NCBI RefSeq assembly: GCF_001571145.1
Contig: NZ_BCTF01000017.1
Span: forward strand, 62,001 to 126,000
Reading direction: 5' to 3'
Source: Hydrogenophaga flava NBRC 102514
Lineage (GTDB): Bacteria > Pseudomonadota > Gammaproteobacteria > Burkholderiales > Burkholderiaceae_C
Length of the DNA: 64,000 nucleotides
This document shows, in pieces, positions 19,251 to 28,599 of this stretch. A model generated the notes under the pieces. It ran no database searches. It saw only the letters and a list, made by a program, of their open reading frames with translations, and was not told the origin of the DNA. The stretch's first letter is position 1. Every line of letters starts with the position of its first letter. A program made the translations under genes and the position numbers.

Positions 19251-19784
19251 TCAAACGTAGGCTTCGGGGTCGTAGTCGAAACGGTCCCCATTGTCGACCA
19301 GCCAGGCCGTCACCGCATCGGGGTCGTCCAGATCCAGCCGCGGACGCAGGGTGTCCACGGGCAAGGCATCGGCGCCAGGCAGCGCAATGGCCGCCACGAA
19401 GGGGTCGTCCGGGTACCGGACCGGTTGGGCAGTGGCCGCGCGCCAGACCTCGATCTTGAGCAGGTTGCTGTCGCGCCAGCCTTCGACCAGCACCCAGTCC
19501 ACACCGGGGTGCAAAGCGGGAATCAGCTCGTGCACCGAGCGCTCCTGCGGCCGTTCGAAGCTGCGCTGCAGCACCAGCCGCTCGGGCGATGCGGCCAGCA
19601 CCTCGTAGGCGCCGGCCTCACGGTGGCGCCAGGTGTCCTTGCCGGGCTGGTCGATTTCCAGCCCGCAGTGCGCGTGCTTCATGACCGACACGCGCAGACC
19701 CCGCCCCTTGAGGGCCGGGATCAGGCGTTCGATCAGCGTGGTCTTGCCTGCACCCGACGATCCGGCGAAACCGACAACCTTCAT
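19251..19784 (-). CDS. mobB: Molybdopterin-guanine dinucleotide biosynthesis adaptor MobB
   Basis: The 177-residue P-loop GTPase has Walker A GSSGAGKTTLIERL at residues 8-21 and the family segments VMKHAHCGLEIDQPGKDTWRH and WVLVEGWRDS. MobB assists MobA in forming the bis-MGD cofactor. It lies 22 bp downstream of thrC and upstream of moeA. No mobA is in the window. The long C-terminal tail (130-177) is less conserved. Confidence 0.93.
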   Translation of the reverse strand: MKVVGFAGSSGAGKTTLIERLIPALKGRGLRVSVMKHAHCGLEIDQPGKDTWRHREAGAYEVLAASPERLVLQRSFERPQERSVHELIPALHPGVDWVLVEGWRDSNLLKIEVWRAATAQPVRYPDDPFVAAIALPGADALPVDTLRPRLDLDDPDAVTAWLVDNGDRFDYDPEAYV

Positions 19785-19806
19785 GGGATCTTGCGAGGGC
19801 GGTCCG

Positions 19807-21237
19807 TCAGACCGGGCAGTGGTCGGTGATGTAGCGCTTGACCGCGACCGCGTCCGCGCCCATCAGCTGCACGCGCTTGGGCAGGGCTTCGATGCCGTCG
19901 AACTTCGCCGGCCGCTCGGGGTCACGGCCCAGGGCCTCACGGATGGTTTCGGCGAACTTGATCGGCAGCGCCGTCTCCAGCACCACCACGTTCTCGCCCG
20001 CCTGGCGCAATTCGCGCGCCACCTTCACACCGTCGGCGGTGTGGGTGTCGATCATCACACCGTGCTGCTCGAAAGTGGCCTTGATGGTCGCCAGGCGGTT
20101 GGCATGCGTGCTCTTGCCGCTGGCAAAGCCGTAGCGGCTGGCCGCCTGGGCGAACAGCGGGTCGCTGCCCAGGTCGATGCGGCCGTGCAGGCGCAGCTCG
20201 TCGTCGAACAGGTTCTTCGTGCGCGCGGCGTCACGACCCAGCAGGTCGAACACGAAGCGCTCGAAGTTGCTCGCCTTGGAAATGTCCATCGACGGGCTGG
20301 AGGTCTCGTAGGTGTCGGCGCTGCCGCGCACGCGGTAGGTGCCGGTGCGGAAGAACTCGTCAAGCACGTCGTTTTCATTGGTCGCGACGATCAGGCGGCC
20401 GATCGGCAGACCCATCTGGCGCGCGACGTGACCGGCGCAGACGTTGCCGAAGTTGCCCGAAGGCACAGCGAAGCTCACCTTTTCATCGTTCGACTTCGTG
20501 GCGTAGAAGTAGCCGGCAAAGTAATAGACCACCTGGGCCAGCAGGCGCGCCCAGTTGATCGAATTGACCGTGCCGATCTTGTACTTGCGCTTGAAATCGA
20601 GGTCGTTGGACACGGCCTTGACGATGTCCTGGCAGTCGTCGAACACGCCTTCGACCGCGATGTTGTGGATGTTCGGGTCCATCAGGCTGAACATCTGCGC
20701 CTGCTGAAAGGCGCTCATGCGGCCGTGCGGGCTGAGCATGAACACGCGCACGCCCTGCTTGCCACGCATCGCGTACTCAGCCGCACTGCCGGTGTCGCCC
20801 GAGGTCGCTCCCAGGATGTTGAGCTGCTCGCCGCGGCGCGCCAGTTCGTACTCGAACAGGTTGCCCAGCAGCTGCATGGCCATGTCCTTGAAGGCCAGCG
20901 TGGGACCGTTGGACAGGGCTTCGAGCTGCAGGCCGTCTTCCAGCTTGGTCAGCGGCACGATCTCCTTGGTGCCGAACACCTCAGCCGTGTAGGTCTTCGC
21001 GCACAGCGCCTTCAGGTCGGCGGCAGGAATGTCGTCGATGTAGAGCGACAGCACCTCGAAGGCCAGAGCGGCATAGCCTTGCTCGACCAGCACGGCGCGC
21101 CAGCGGGTCAGTGTGGCGGCGTCGACCTGCGGGTAGGACTCGGGCAGGTACAGGCCGCCGTCCGGCGCCAGGCCTTCGAGCAGGATTTCGCAGAAGCGCT
21201 TGCGGTCCTGGTGGCCGCGGGTCGACAGGTACAGCAT
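19807..21237 (-). CDS. thrC: Threonine synthase
   Basis: The 476-residue PLP enzyme converts O-phosphohomoserine to threonine. The PLP lysine is K117 in GPTLAFKDMAMQLLG. The phosphate-binding segment GATSGDTGSAAEYAM and the Ser/Thr loop VPSGNFGNV are intact. It is of the longer, gammaproteobacterial/yeast-like type. It starts 1 bp after the hom stop, giving the classical hom-thrC pair. Confidence 0.97.
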   Translation of the reverse strand: MLYLSTRGHQDRKRFCEILLEGLAPDGGLYLPESYPQVDAATLTRWRAVLVEQGYAALAFEVLSLYIDDIPAADLKALCAKTYTAEVFGTKEIVPLTKLEDGLQLEALSNGPTLAFKDMAMQLLGNLFEYELARRGEQLNILGATSGDTGSAAEYAMRGKQGVRVFMLSPHGRMSAFQQAQMFSLMDPNIHNIAVEGVFDDCQDIVKAVSNDLDFKRKYKIGTVNSINWARLLAQVVYYFAGYFYATKSNDEKVSFAVPSGNFGNVCAGHVARQMGLPIGRLIVATNENDVLDEFFRTGTYRVRGSADTYETSSPSMDISKASNFERFVFDLLGRDAARTKNLFDDELRLHGRIDLGSDPLFAQAASRYGFASGKSTHANRLATIKATFEQHGVMIDTHTADGVKVARELRQAGENVVVLETALPIKFAETIREALGRDPERPAKFDGIEALPKRVQLMGADAVAVKRYITDHCPV

Positions 21238-21238
21238 C

Positions 21239-22561
21239 TCAGTTCAGCTCTTCCTTGCGGATGCGGGTGATCGGGGCGAGGACCGACGGCAGGCCTTGCA
21301 TCTGCGCGATCACGTCGTTCATCGTGCCTTCGCGCGTGTCGTGCGTCAGGATGATGAGGTCGGTCGAGGTCGCGCCCTCGCCGCCCACTTCGTCGGCCTC
21401 GCGCTGCAGCACAGCGTCGATGCTCACGCCGGCACCCGCCAGCAGGCCGGTCACCTGGGCCAGCACGCCAGCCTGGTCGGCCACGCGCAGACGCAGGTAG
21501 TAGCTGGTCACGACCTCGCTCATGGGCAGCACGGCGGCATCGCTCATCGCATCGGGCTGGAAGGCCAGGTGCGGCACGCGATTGAGCGGATCGGCCGTGT
21601 GCAAGCGGGTGATGTCCACCAGGTCGGCGATCACGGCCGAGGCGGTCGGTTCGCTGCCAGCACCCTTGCCGTAGTAAAGAGTGGTGCCCACGGCATCGCC
21701 GTTCACCACCACCGCGTTCATCGCACCTTCCACGTTGGCGATCAGGCGCTTGGCCGGCACCAGGCTGGGGTGCACACGCAGCTCCACACCTTGCGCCGTG
21801 CGCTTGGTGATGCCCAGCAACTTGATGCGGTAGCCCAGCTGCTCCGCGTAACGGATATCAACCGCACTCAGCTTGGTGATGCCTTCCACATAGGCCTTGT
21901 CGAACTGCACCGGGATACCGAAGGCGATCGCGCTCATCAGCGTGGCCTTGTGCGCCGCGTCCACGCCCTCGATGTCGAAGGTCGGGTCGGCTTCGGCGTA
22001 GCCCAGTCGCTGGGCTTCTTTCAGCACCACGTCAAAGTCCAGGCCTTTGTCGCGCATCTCGGACAAGATGAAGTTCGTAGTGCCGTTGATGATGCCGGCG
22101 ATCCACTGGATGCGGTTGGCCGTCAGGCCTTCGCGCAGCGCCTTGATGATGGGGATACCACCTGCAACGGCCGCCTCAAAGGCCACCATCACGCCCTTGG
22201 CCGACGCAGCCGCAAAAATCTCGGTGCCGTGCACGGCCAGCAGCGCCTTGTTGGCTGTGACCACATGCTTGCCGGCGGCAATCGCTTCGAGCACCAGGGC
22301 TTTGGCGATGCCGTAGCCGCCGATCAGCTCGATCACGATGTCGATCTCGGGGTTGGCGATCACGGCGCGGGCGTCGCTCACCACCTTGACGTCCGGCCCC
22401 ACGACGGACTGCGCACGCGCCACGTCCAGATCAGCCACCATGGTGATTTCAATGCCGCGACCAGCACGGCGCTGAATCTCTTCCTGGTTGCGCCGGAGCA
22501 CGTTGAACGTGCCGCTGCCCACAGTGCCGATGCCCAGCAGGCCTACTTGGATGGGTTTCAT
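21239..22561 (-). CDS. hom: Homoserine dehydrogenase
   Basis: The protein has 440 residues. It reduces aspartate semialdehyde to homoserine. The N-terminal Rossmann motif is GLLGIGTVGSGT. The catalytic domain has ANKALLAVHG, GGIPIIKALREGL and FDIEGVDAAHK, and a C-terminal ACT domain (about 360-435) suggests feedback control by threonine. It is a monofunctional enzyme without a fused aspartokinase. The start at 22561 begins MKPIQVGLLG. Confidence 0.96.
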   Translation of the reverse strand: MKPIQVGLLGIGTVGSGTFNVLRRNQEEIQRRAGRGIEITMVADLDVARAQSVVGPDVKVVSDARAVIANPEIDIVIELIGGYGIAKALVLEAIAAGKHVVTANKALLAVHGTEIFAAASAKGVMVAFEAAVAGGIPIIKALREGLTANRIQWIAGIINGTTNFILSEMRDKGLDFDVVLKEAQRLGYAEADPTFDIEGVDAAHKATLMSAIAFGIPVQFDKAYVEGITKLSAVDIRYAEQLGYRIKLLGITKRTAQGVELRVHPSLVPAKRLIANVEGAMNAVVVNGDAVGTTLYYGKGAGSEPTASAVIADLVDITRLHTADPLNRVPHLAFQPDAMSDAAVLPMSEVVTSYYLRLRVADQAGVLAQVTGLLAGAGVSIDAVLQREADEVGGEGATSTDLIILTHDTREGTMNDVIAQMQGLPSVLAPITRIRKEELN

Positions 22562-22662
22562 GCTTGACTCATTTCCAACAAAAACTCGGGCGCTGTCCGC
22601 CCTGTCCGATAGTGACAGCCGGTTGCCTGGGCATTGATGACATTGCCCGGCACCATTGATGA

Positions 22663-23895
22663 TCAGTCGCCTGTGCCGTGGCGATGACGCCACTGCTCCA
22701 GGAACTTGGCCAGCCGGTTGATGGCCTCGCGCAAATCGTCTTCGTGCGGCAGGAACACGATGCGGAAATGCTGGTTGTCCGGGTAGTTGAAGCCCGACCC
22801 CTGCACCAGCATCACGCGGGTCGCCCGCAGCACTTCCATGAAAAACTGCCGGTCGTCCTCGATCGGATAGACCTTGGGATCGAGCCGGGGAAACATGTAC
22901 AGCGCCGCCTGCGGCTTGACGCATGTCACGCCCGGGATCGCGGTGATCAGTTCGTAGGCCAGATCGCGCTGGCGACGCAGGCGCCCGCCTTCCCTAACCA
23001 GGTCGTTGATGCTCTGGTAACCGCCCAGCGCGGTCTGGATCGCCCACTGCCCCGGCACGTTGGAACCGAGCTTGAGGTTGGCCAGCATGTTCAGGCCTTC
23101 GATGAAGTCCTTGGCGATCTCCTTCGGACCCGACAGCACCATCCAGCCGGCACGGTAACCGCAGGAGCGGTAAGCCTTGGACAGCGAGTTGAACGTCAGG
23201 GTCAGCACATCGCTGGACAGGCTCGCCATCGCGGTGTGCTTCACACCTTCGTACAGCACCTTGTCGTACACCTCGTCAGCCAACAACACCAGGCCGAACT
23301 CGCGGGCCAGCGCCACGATGCCCTTGAGTAGCTCGTCGCTGTAGAGCACGCCGGTCGGATTGTTGGGATTGATGACCACGATGCCCTTGGTGCGCGGCGT
23401 GATCTTGGCGCGCATGTCGGCCAGGTCAGGCTGCCAGCCGTTGTTTTCGTCGCAACGGTAGTGCACCGGTGTGCCTCCGGAGAGGCTGGTTGCTGCCGTC
23501 CACAGGGGGTAGTCGGGAGACGGAACGAGCAACTCGTCGCCGTTGTCCAGCAGCGCATTGGCCGCCATCACGATCAGTTCGCTCGCGCCATTGCCCAGGT
23601 AAATGTCTTCCAGCGTCACACCCTGCACACCTTGCTGCTGGGTGTAGTGCATCACCGCCTTGCGCGCGGCGAAGATACCCTTGCTGTCCGAATAACCCGC
23701 CGAGTTCGGCAGATTCCGGATCATGTCCTGCTGGATTTCCTCGGGAGCGTCAAAACCGAACGGAGCCAGATTGCCGATGTTCAGCTTGATGATCTTCTGG
23801 CCCTCGTCCTCCATCTGCTTGGCCGCGTCGACGATCGGGCCCCGAACGTCGTAGAGCACATTGGCCAGCTTGGCGGATTTCTGGATCGGTTTCAA
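22663..23895 (-). CDS. alaA: Alanine-type aminotransferase (AlaA-like), TTG start
   Basis: The protein has 410 residues, fold-type I PLP aminotransferase of the AlaA/AlaC branch. The PLP lysine is in FNSLSKAYRS; also visible are NIGNLAPFGFDAPEE, NPNNPTGVLYS, LADEVYDKV and the C-terminal FRIVFLPHED. I place the start at TTG 23895 (LKPIQKSAKLANV) because GGAGGG stands 5 bases upstream and no ATG or GTG fits. AlaA makes alanine from pyruvate and glutamate. The gene precedes hom by 101 bp. Confidence 0.88.
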   Translation of the reverse strand: MKPIQKSAKLANVLYDVRGPIVDAAKQMEDEGQKIIKLNIGNLAPFGFDAPEEIQQDMIRNLPNSAGYSDSKGIFAARKAVMHYTQQQGVQGVTLEDIYLGNGASELIVMAANALLDNGDELLVPSPDYPLWTAATSLSGGTPVHYRCDENNGWQPDLADMRAKITPRTKGIVVINPNNPTGVLYSDELLKGIVALAREFGLVLLADEVYDKVLYEGVKHTAMASLSSDVLTLTFNSLSKAYRSCGYRAGWMVLSGPKEIAKDFIEGLNMLANLKLGSNVPGQWAIQTALGGYQSINDLVREGGRLRRQRDLAYELITAIPGVTCVKPQAALYMFPRLDPKVYPIEDDRQFFMEVLRATRVMLVQGSGFNYPDNQHFRIVFLPHEDDLREAINRLAKFLEQWRHRHGTGD

Positions 23896-24033
23896 AGTCC
23901 CTCCGGACAGATGAGGCAAGGTATGGGCGGTTGCAGGCAGGCGCGCGCTAAGATCGCGGCCCCTTCGGGGAAAACCCATAATTTGACCACAGTTCTCCTG
24001 CGCGCCTCCGCCCCTACACACGCCACCGACCCG

Positions 24034-24414
24034 ATGAAACTTCATGCAGACAAGCCTGACCACCTGTCCGTCACCGCCCATGGCGACGGATGGATCGCGG
24101 TCAATGGCGAGCGGCACAGCTCCAGCGTGGTGCTGCTGGCTTCGGGAACCGTTCGTCCTTGGGGAGTGGCACGCCTTGATGAACTCACTGCCGCGCATTT
24201 TTCGGAACTCATTGGGGGCAATGGACCTCCTCCTGAGTTGGTGCTGTTCGGGTCCGGTACCAAGCTGCGTTTTGTGGCCCCTGCCCTGCTGCGGCCGCTC
24301 ATCGAACAACGCATTGGCGTGGAAACCATGGACACCCCAGCTGCCTGCCGAACCTTCAACATCCTCGCAGGCGAAGGCCGGCGCGTGGTGGCGGCCCTGC
24401 TGATCGAAGCCTGA
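24034..24414 (+). CDS. Mth938-like domain (DUF498) protein
   Basis: The protein has 126 residues. The segments WGVARLDELTAAHFSEL, ELVLFGSGTKLRFV and GVETMDTPAACRTFNILAGEGR are characteristic of the Mth938/NDUFAF3-like fold. Mitochondrial relatives assist complex I assembly; the bacterial role is unknown. No membrane segment is visible. The gene is divergent from the alaA-like gene and has its own upstream region. A ribosome site is not obvious. Confidence 0.82.
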   Translation: MKLHADKPDHLSVTAHGDGWIAVNGERHSSSVVLLASGTVRPWGVARLDELTAAHFSELIGGNGPPPELVLFGSGTKLRFVAPALLRPLIEQRIGVETMDTPAACRTFNILAGEGRRVVAALLIEA

Positions 24415-24544
24415 CGCCCGGACCCGCGTTCGGGGTAAAATAGCCGATTGTTTTCCCGCAGCTGCCAGAGAGCGGCTGTCGCCCAGGGAGGGCGACGGGA
24501 AGACCAACGCATCTCCACCAACCTACGTCAGGGGTCCACGCAGC

Positions 24545-25021
24545 ATGGCAGTCGTTGTCAACAAACCCATTCCCGAATTTGAAGCCATGGCCACCGGCGG
24601 CATCAAGGTCAGCAACCAGTCGCATGTGGGCCAGACGGTGGTTCTGTATTTTTACCCCAAGGACAACACGCCTGGCTGCACCACCGAAGCCATGCAGTTC
24701 CGCGACAAGTACAAGGATTTCGTCAAGGCGGGTGCGCAGGTTTTTGGCGTTTCCCGCGACAACATGAAGTCGCACGACGACTTCAAAGCCAAACTGGAAC
24801 TGCCGTTCGAGCTGATCGCCGATACGGAAGAAAAGATGTGTCACATGTTCGGCGTGGTCAAGAACAAGATCATGTACGGCAAGAAGGTGAAGGGCATTGA
24901 GCGCAGCACCTTCCTGATCGGAGCCGATGGCGTGCTCAAACAGGAATGGCGGGGCCTGAAGGTTCCGGGCCACGTGGAAGAAGTTCTGAAGGCCGTCAAG
25001 ACGCTCAAGAAGGCCGCCTGA
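24545..25021 (+). CDS. bcp: Thioredoxin-dependent peroxiredoxin, Bcp/PrxQ type
   Basis: The protein has 158 residues and the thioredoxin fold. The peroxidatic Cys45 lies in NTPGCTTEAM. The resolving Cys five residues later, found in E. coli Bcp, is Met50 here. The only other cysteine is in EEKMCHMFG. It therefore fits a 1-Cys or atypical 2-Cys PrxQ that reduces peroxides in the cytoplasm. It is followed by a terminator. Confidence 0.92.
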   Translation: MAVVVNKPIPEFEAMATGGIKVSNQSHVGQTVVLYFYPKDNTPGCTTEAMQFRDKYKDFVKAGAQVFGVSRDNMKSHDDFKAKLELPFELIADTEEKMCHMFGVVKNKIMYGKKVKGIERSTFLIGADGVLKQEWRGLKVPGHVEEVLKAVKTLKKAA

Positions 25022-25118
25022 ACTCGATTCGGGAGCGTCATTTCAGTCGTGCATAATGGGTTCATGACCCAGGTCAGACCGATTGAACACACGTCTCTCC
25101 GATTGCCTTGCCTCATGC

Positions 25119-25148
25119 AAAGCCGCCCGGTTTTCCTGGCGGCTTTTT
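25119..25148 (+). terminator. Rho-independent terminator after bcp
   Basis: AAAGCCGCC and GGCGGCTTT form a 9-bp stem around a 10-nt loop, ending in a five-T run. It lies 98 bp after the bcp stop, with a CATAAT element between. Confidence 0.75.
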
Positions 25149-25180
25149 CGTTTTCCGGTCCGCGCTGAACCTTCGCCCAC

Positions 25181-26917
25181 ATGCCACTGCCCCCCGCTCC
25201 ATCCAAACGTGCCGCCCTGCTTGCTCCCGAGGCCTACAGCCTGAAAGCCAGCGACGACAGCTTTGACGAATTCCCGGCGTCCGCCCCTGCGCCATCCCTG
25301 CATAAGGAGCCCCGTCACACATCACCCTCTGTCCCTCCCAGTGGGAACAAGAAAAAGGCGAAAACGGCCAGCAGTACCAGTCCTCGCGCTACATCGGCCT
25401 CTGAAAAGGCCGAGACGTCTGCGCCGATTGCGCCAGTGACGCGCACGGAAAAGCTACCCGAGACGGCCCCCGCCAATCCGGTCGAACCGTTGCGTCGCAA
25501 ATTGCCCAAGGCAACAGCGACCAATGGTCCTGCCCGGCTGTTTGTGCTGGACACCAACGTGCTGCTGCACGACCCGATGAGCCTGTTCCGCTTCGAAGAA
25601 CACGACATCTACCTGCCGATGATCGTGCTCGAAGAACTCGACGGTCACAAGAAGGGAATGACCGAAGTCGCGCGCAATGGCCGTCAGACCAGCCGCACGC
25701 TGGACGCGCTCGCTGCCCAGACGGGCGGTGACATGACCAAAGGCCTGAAGCTGTCTGCCACCGGCAACACATCCGCACGTGGCTTGCTCTTCTTCCAGAC
25801 AGAACCTCTGGACACCCAACTGCCGACCAGCCTGCCCCAAGGCAAGGCGGACAACCAGATTCTGGGTGTGGTGCAAGCTCTGCGTGACAAGTACCCGCAG
25901 CGGGAAGTCATTCTGGTGTCCAAAGACATCAACATGCGGGTCAAGGCCCGTGCTCTGGGTCTCGCCGCAGATGACTACCAGAACGACAAGACACTGGACG
26001 ACGGCGAACTGCTGTACTCGGGGGCCCTGGCACTGCCGCAGGACTTCTGGACCCGCCAGAGCAAGACCATCGAAAGCTGGCAGAGTGGCAGCCACACCTT
26101 CTACCGCGTCAGCGGACCGGCGGTTACGCAGTTCCACATCAACCAGTTCGTCTACTTTGAAGCGCCGGGCGAGCCCTCGCTCTACGCGCGAGTGACCGAG
26201 ATCCGCGACAAGACAGCCGTTCTCAAGACCCTCAAGGACTACACCCACCTCAAGAACGCGATCTGGGGCGTCACCAGCCGAAACCGCGAGCAGAACTTCG
26301 CACTCAACCTGCTGATGGACCCGGAGATCGACTTCGTCACCCTGGCCGGCACCGCCGGGACCGGCAAAACGCTGATGGCCTTGGCTAGCGGACTGACCCA
26401 AGTGCTGGACGACCGCCGCTACACCGAAATCATCATGACCCGCGCCACCGTCAGCGTGGGCGAGGACATCGGTTTTCTGCCCGGCACCGAGGAAGAGAAG
26501 ATGGGCCCCTGGATGGGAGCCCTGGACGACAACCTCGAGTTTCTCGCCAAGGGCGATGCCGGAGGCGCAGGGGAATGGGGCCGAGCCGCCACCAACGAAC
26601 TGATCCGCAGCCGCATCAAGGTCAAGAGCATGAACTTCATGCGCGGCCGCACCTTCATGAACAAGTACGTCATCATCGACGAAGCGCAGAACCTGACGCC
26701 CAAGCAGATGAAGACCCTGATCACCCGCGCCGGTCCGGGCACCAAAATCATCTGCATGGGCAATCTGGCCCAGATCGATACTCCCTACCTCACTGAAGGC
26801 TCCTCCGGGCTGACCTATGCGGTTGACCGCTTCAAGGGTTGGCCGCACGGGGGGCACATCACCCTGGCGCGCGGCGAGCGCTCGCGACTCGCCGACTTTG
26901 CCTCTGAGATCTTGTAA
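25181..26917 (+). CDS. PIN-PhoH family ATPase (PhoH2-like)
   Basis: The protein has 578 residues. After an unconserved, Ser/Pro/Lys-rich leader (1-120) come a PIN nuclease domain (about 122-270, LFVLDTNVLLHD with the metal Asp) and a PhoH ATPase (about 360-578) with Walker A GTAGTGKTLM and Walker B KYVIIDEAQN. PhoH2 proteins elsewhere act as RNA helicase/ribonucleases; this role is inferred from architecture. The start at 25181 lies 33 bp after the bcp terminator. A bidirectional terminator separates it from dnaB. Confidence 0.9.
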   Translation: MPLPPAPSKRAALLAPEAYSLKASDDSFDEFPASAPAPSLHKEPRHTSPSVPPSGNKKKAKTASSTSPRATSASEKAETSAPIAPVTRTEKLPETAPANPVEPLRRKLPKATATNGPARLFVLDTNVLLHDPMSLFRFEEHDIYLPMIVLEELDGHKKGMTEVARNGRQTSRTLDALAAQTGGDMTKGLKLSATGNTSARGLLFFQTEPLDTQLPTSLPQGKADNQILGVVQALRDKYPQREVILVSKDINMRVKARALGLAADDYQNDKTLDDGELLYSGALALPQDFWTRQSKTIESWQSGSHTFYRVSGPAVTQFHINQFVYFEAPGEPSLYARVTEIRDKTAVLKTLKDYTHLKNAIWGVTSRNREQNFALNLLMDPEIDFVTLAGTAGTGKTLMALASGLTQVLDDRRYTEIIMTRATVSVGEDIGFLPGTEEEKMGPWMGALDDNLEFLAKGDAGGAGEWGRAATNELIRSRIKVKSMNFMRGRTFMNKYVIIDEAQNLTPKQMKTLITRAGPGTKIICMGNLAQIDTPYLTEGSSGLTYAVDRFKGWPHGGHITLARGERSRLADFASEIL

Positions 26918-26933
26918 GGCCGGTGCGCACGAC

Positions 26934-26960
26934 AAAAAGCCCGACTCTGTCGGGCTTTTT
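26934..26960. terminator. Bidirectional terminator between phoH-type gene and dnaB
   Basis: A perfect 12-bp stem AAAAAGCCCGAC/GTCGGGCTTTTT with a TCT loop gives a T run on both strands. It serves two convergent genes. Confidence 0.9.
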
Positions 26961-26983
26961 TACGAATGTGCGGGCATTCGCTA

Positions 26984-28426
26984 TCAGTAGTCGTCCCCAC
27001 CCATACCGCCACCAGCCAGTGTCTCGAAGCGGGTCAGCATGTTTAGGAAGGCCAGCTTGCAAGTCCCGGTAGGACCATTGCGCTGCTTGCCAATGATGAT
27101 CTCGGCCACACCCGGCTCCTTGCAGGTTTCGCGGTTGTAGTACTCGTCGCGGTAGATGAACATGATGATGTCCGCGTCCTGCTCGATGGCACCGGATTCA
27201 CGCAGGTCGGACATCATGGGACGTTTGTCAGTCCTCTGCTCCACCGAGCGGTTGAGCTGCGACAACGCAATCACCGGACACTGCAACTCCTTGGCCAGCA
27301 TCTTCAGACCCCGCGAAATCTCGCCCAGCTCGGTCGCCCGGTTGTCACCGCCCGAGGTGCTGGAGCCGCTCATCAGCTGCAGATAGTCGACCACGATCAG
27401 TCCCAGCTTGCCGCATTGGCGCGCCAGGCGCCTAGCGTTGGCACGCAGCTCGCTGGGCGTGAGGCCCGGGGTTTCGTCGATGTGCAACGACACGTTGCGC
27501 AGCTTCTCGATCGCCTCGGTCAGGCGTGGCCACTCGTCGTCGGTCAGCTTGCCCGTGCGCAGGTGCCCCTGGTTGATGCGGCCAATGGAGCCGACGATAC
27601 GCACCGCCAGCTGGGAGGCCCCCATTTCCATGGAGAACACCGCCACCGGCAGCCCTTCATTGAGCGCTACATGCTCTGCGATGTTGATGGCGAACGCAGT
27701 CTTGCCCATGGACGGTCGGGCAGCCAGCACCACCAGATCGCCGGCCTGCAGACCCGAGGTCATGCGGTCCAAGTCAATGAAGCCTGTGGGCACCCCAGTG
27801 ATGTCGTTGGGGTTGTCTGCCATCTCCTGCACACGGTCCAGCAGATCCACCACCAGGGTGTCCATGCCCTGGAAGCCCTCCTTCATCCGCGAGCCTTCCT
27901 CGCCAATCTTGAAAATCTTCTGCTCCGCCTCGTCCAGGATCTTGGCGACTGGCCGCCCCTGCGGGTTGAACGCGTTGGTGGCGATCTCATCGCTGGCTGC
28001 GACCAGCTTGCGCAGGATGGCGCGCTCGCGGACGATCTCGGCGTAGCGACGAATGTTGGCCGCGCTGGGCACGTACTGCGCCAGCGAGTTGAGGTACGCC
28101 AGGCCCCCCGCCTCGTCTGCCTTGCCCAGGTTCTGCAGGTGCTCGTACACCGTCACTACGTCGGCGGGCTTGCTGGCGTTGACCAGTGCCGCTATGGCCG
28201 AAAACGTCAGACGATGCTCGTAGCGGTAGAAGTCCGAGTCGTTGATCAGGTCGGCCACGCGGTCCCAGGCGCCGTTGTCCAGCAAGAGCCCTCCCAGCAC
28301 GCTGGATTCGGCCTCAATCGAGTGCGGGGGTACCCGCAACTGGGCCAGTTGCTGGTCTGGGGAGAAACCCACCTCGTCCAGTCCAGCGTCGAAAGAAGAA
28401 AACGGGGTGGAAAAGACGTCTGCCAT
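26984..28426 (-). CDS. dnaB: Replicative DNA helicase DnaB
   Basis: The protein has 480 residues. The N-terminal helical domain begins with PPHSIEAESSVLGGLLLD. The RecA-like C-domain has Walker A ARPSMGKTAFAINIAE, LIVVDYLQLM and QLNRSVEQR. It unwinds DNA at the fork and recruits primase. The start MADVFSTPF at 28426 is preceded by AGGAACACC; the upstream in-frame extension has no homology. No intein is present. It lies downstream of the rplI terminator. Confidence 0.97.
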   Translation of the reverse strand: MADVFSTPFSSFDAGLDEVGFSPDQQLAQLRVPPHSIEAESSVLGGLLLDNGAWDRVADLINDSDFYRYEHRLTFSAIAALVNASKPADVVTVYEHLQNLGKADEAGGLAYLNSLAQYVPSAANIRRYAEIVRERAILRKLVAASDEIATNAFNPQGRPVAKILDEAEQKIFKIGEEGSRMKEGFQGMDTLVVDLLDRVQEMADNPNDITGVPTGFIDLDRMTSGLQAGDLVVLAARPSMGKTAFAINIAEHVALNEGLPVAVFSMEMGASQLAVRIVGSIGRINQGHLRTGKLTDDEWPRLTEAIEKLRNVSLHIDETPGLTPSELRANARRLARQCGKLGLIVVDYLQLMSGSSTSGGDNRATELGEISRGLKMLAKELQCPVIALSQLNRSVEQRTDKRPMMSDLRESGAIEQDADIIMFIYRDEYYNRETCKEPGVAEIIIGKQRNGPTGTCKLAFLNMLTRFETLAGGGMGGDDY

Positions 28427-28538
28427 GGTGTTCCTGTGAATCCTGAAATGGTACGCCCGACCCAGCGGACTGTCATGGGACAAGTCTGTGGACAAAGCGT
28501 GCAAAGTCTGGGGATGGCGCGGGAAAACCCTGCGCAAG

Positions 28539-28572
28539 AAAAAAGGCCGCTGACCCGGAGGCAGCGGCCTTT
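28539..28572 (-). terminator. Terminator of the rpsF-priB-rpsR-rplI operon
   Basis: On the minus strand an 11-bp stem AAAGGCCGCTG/CAGCGGCCTTT closes a 9-nt loop and runs into six T residues. It lies 28 bp after the rplI stop and before dnaB. Confidence 0.85.
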
Positions 28573-28599
28573 GCGGGACGGCAGCAGCCGTCCGGAAGA

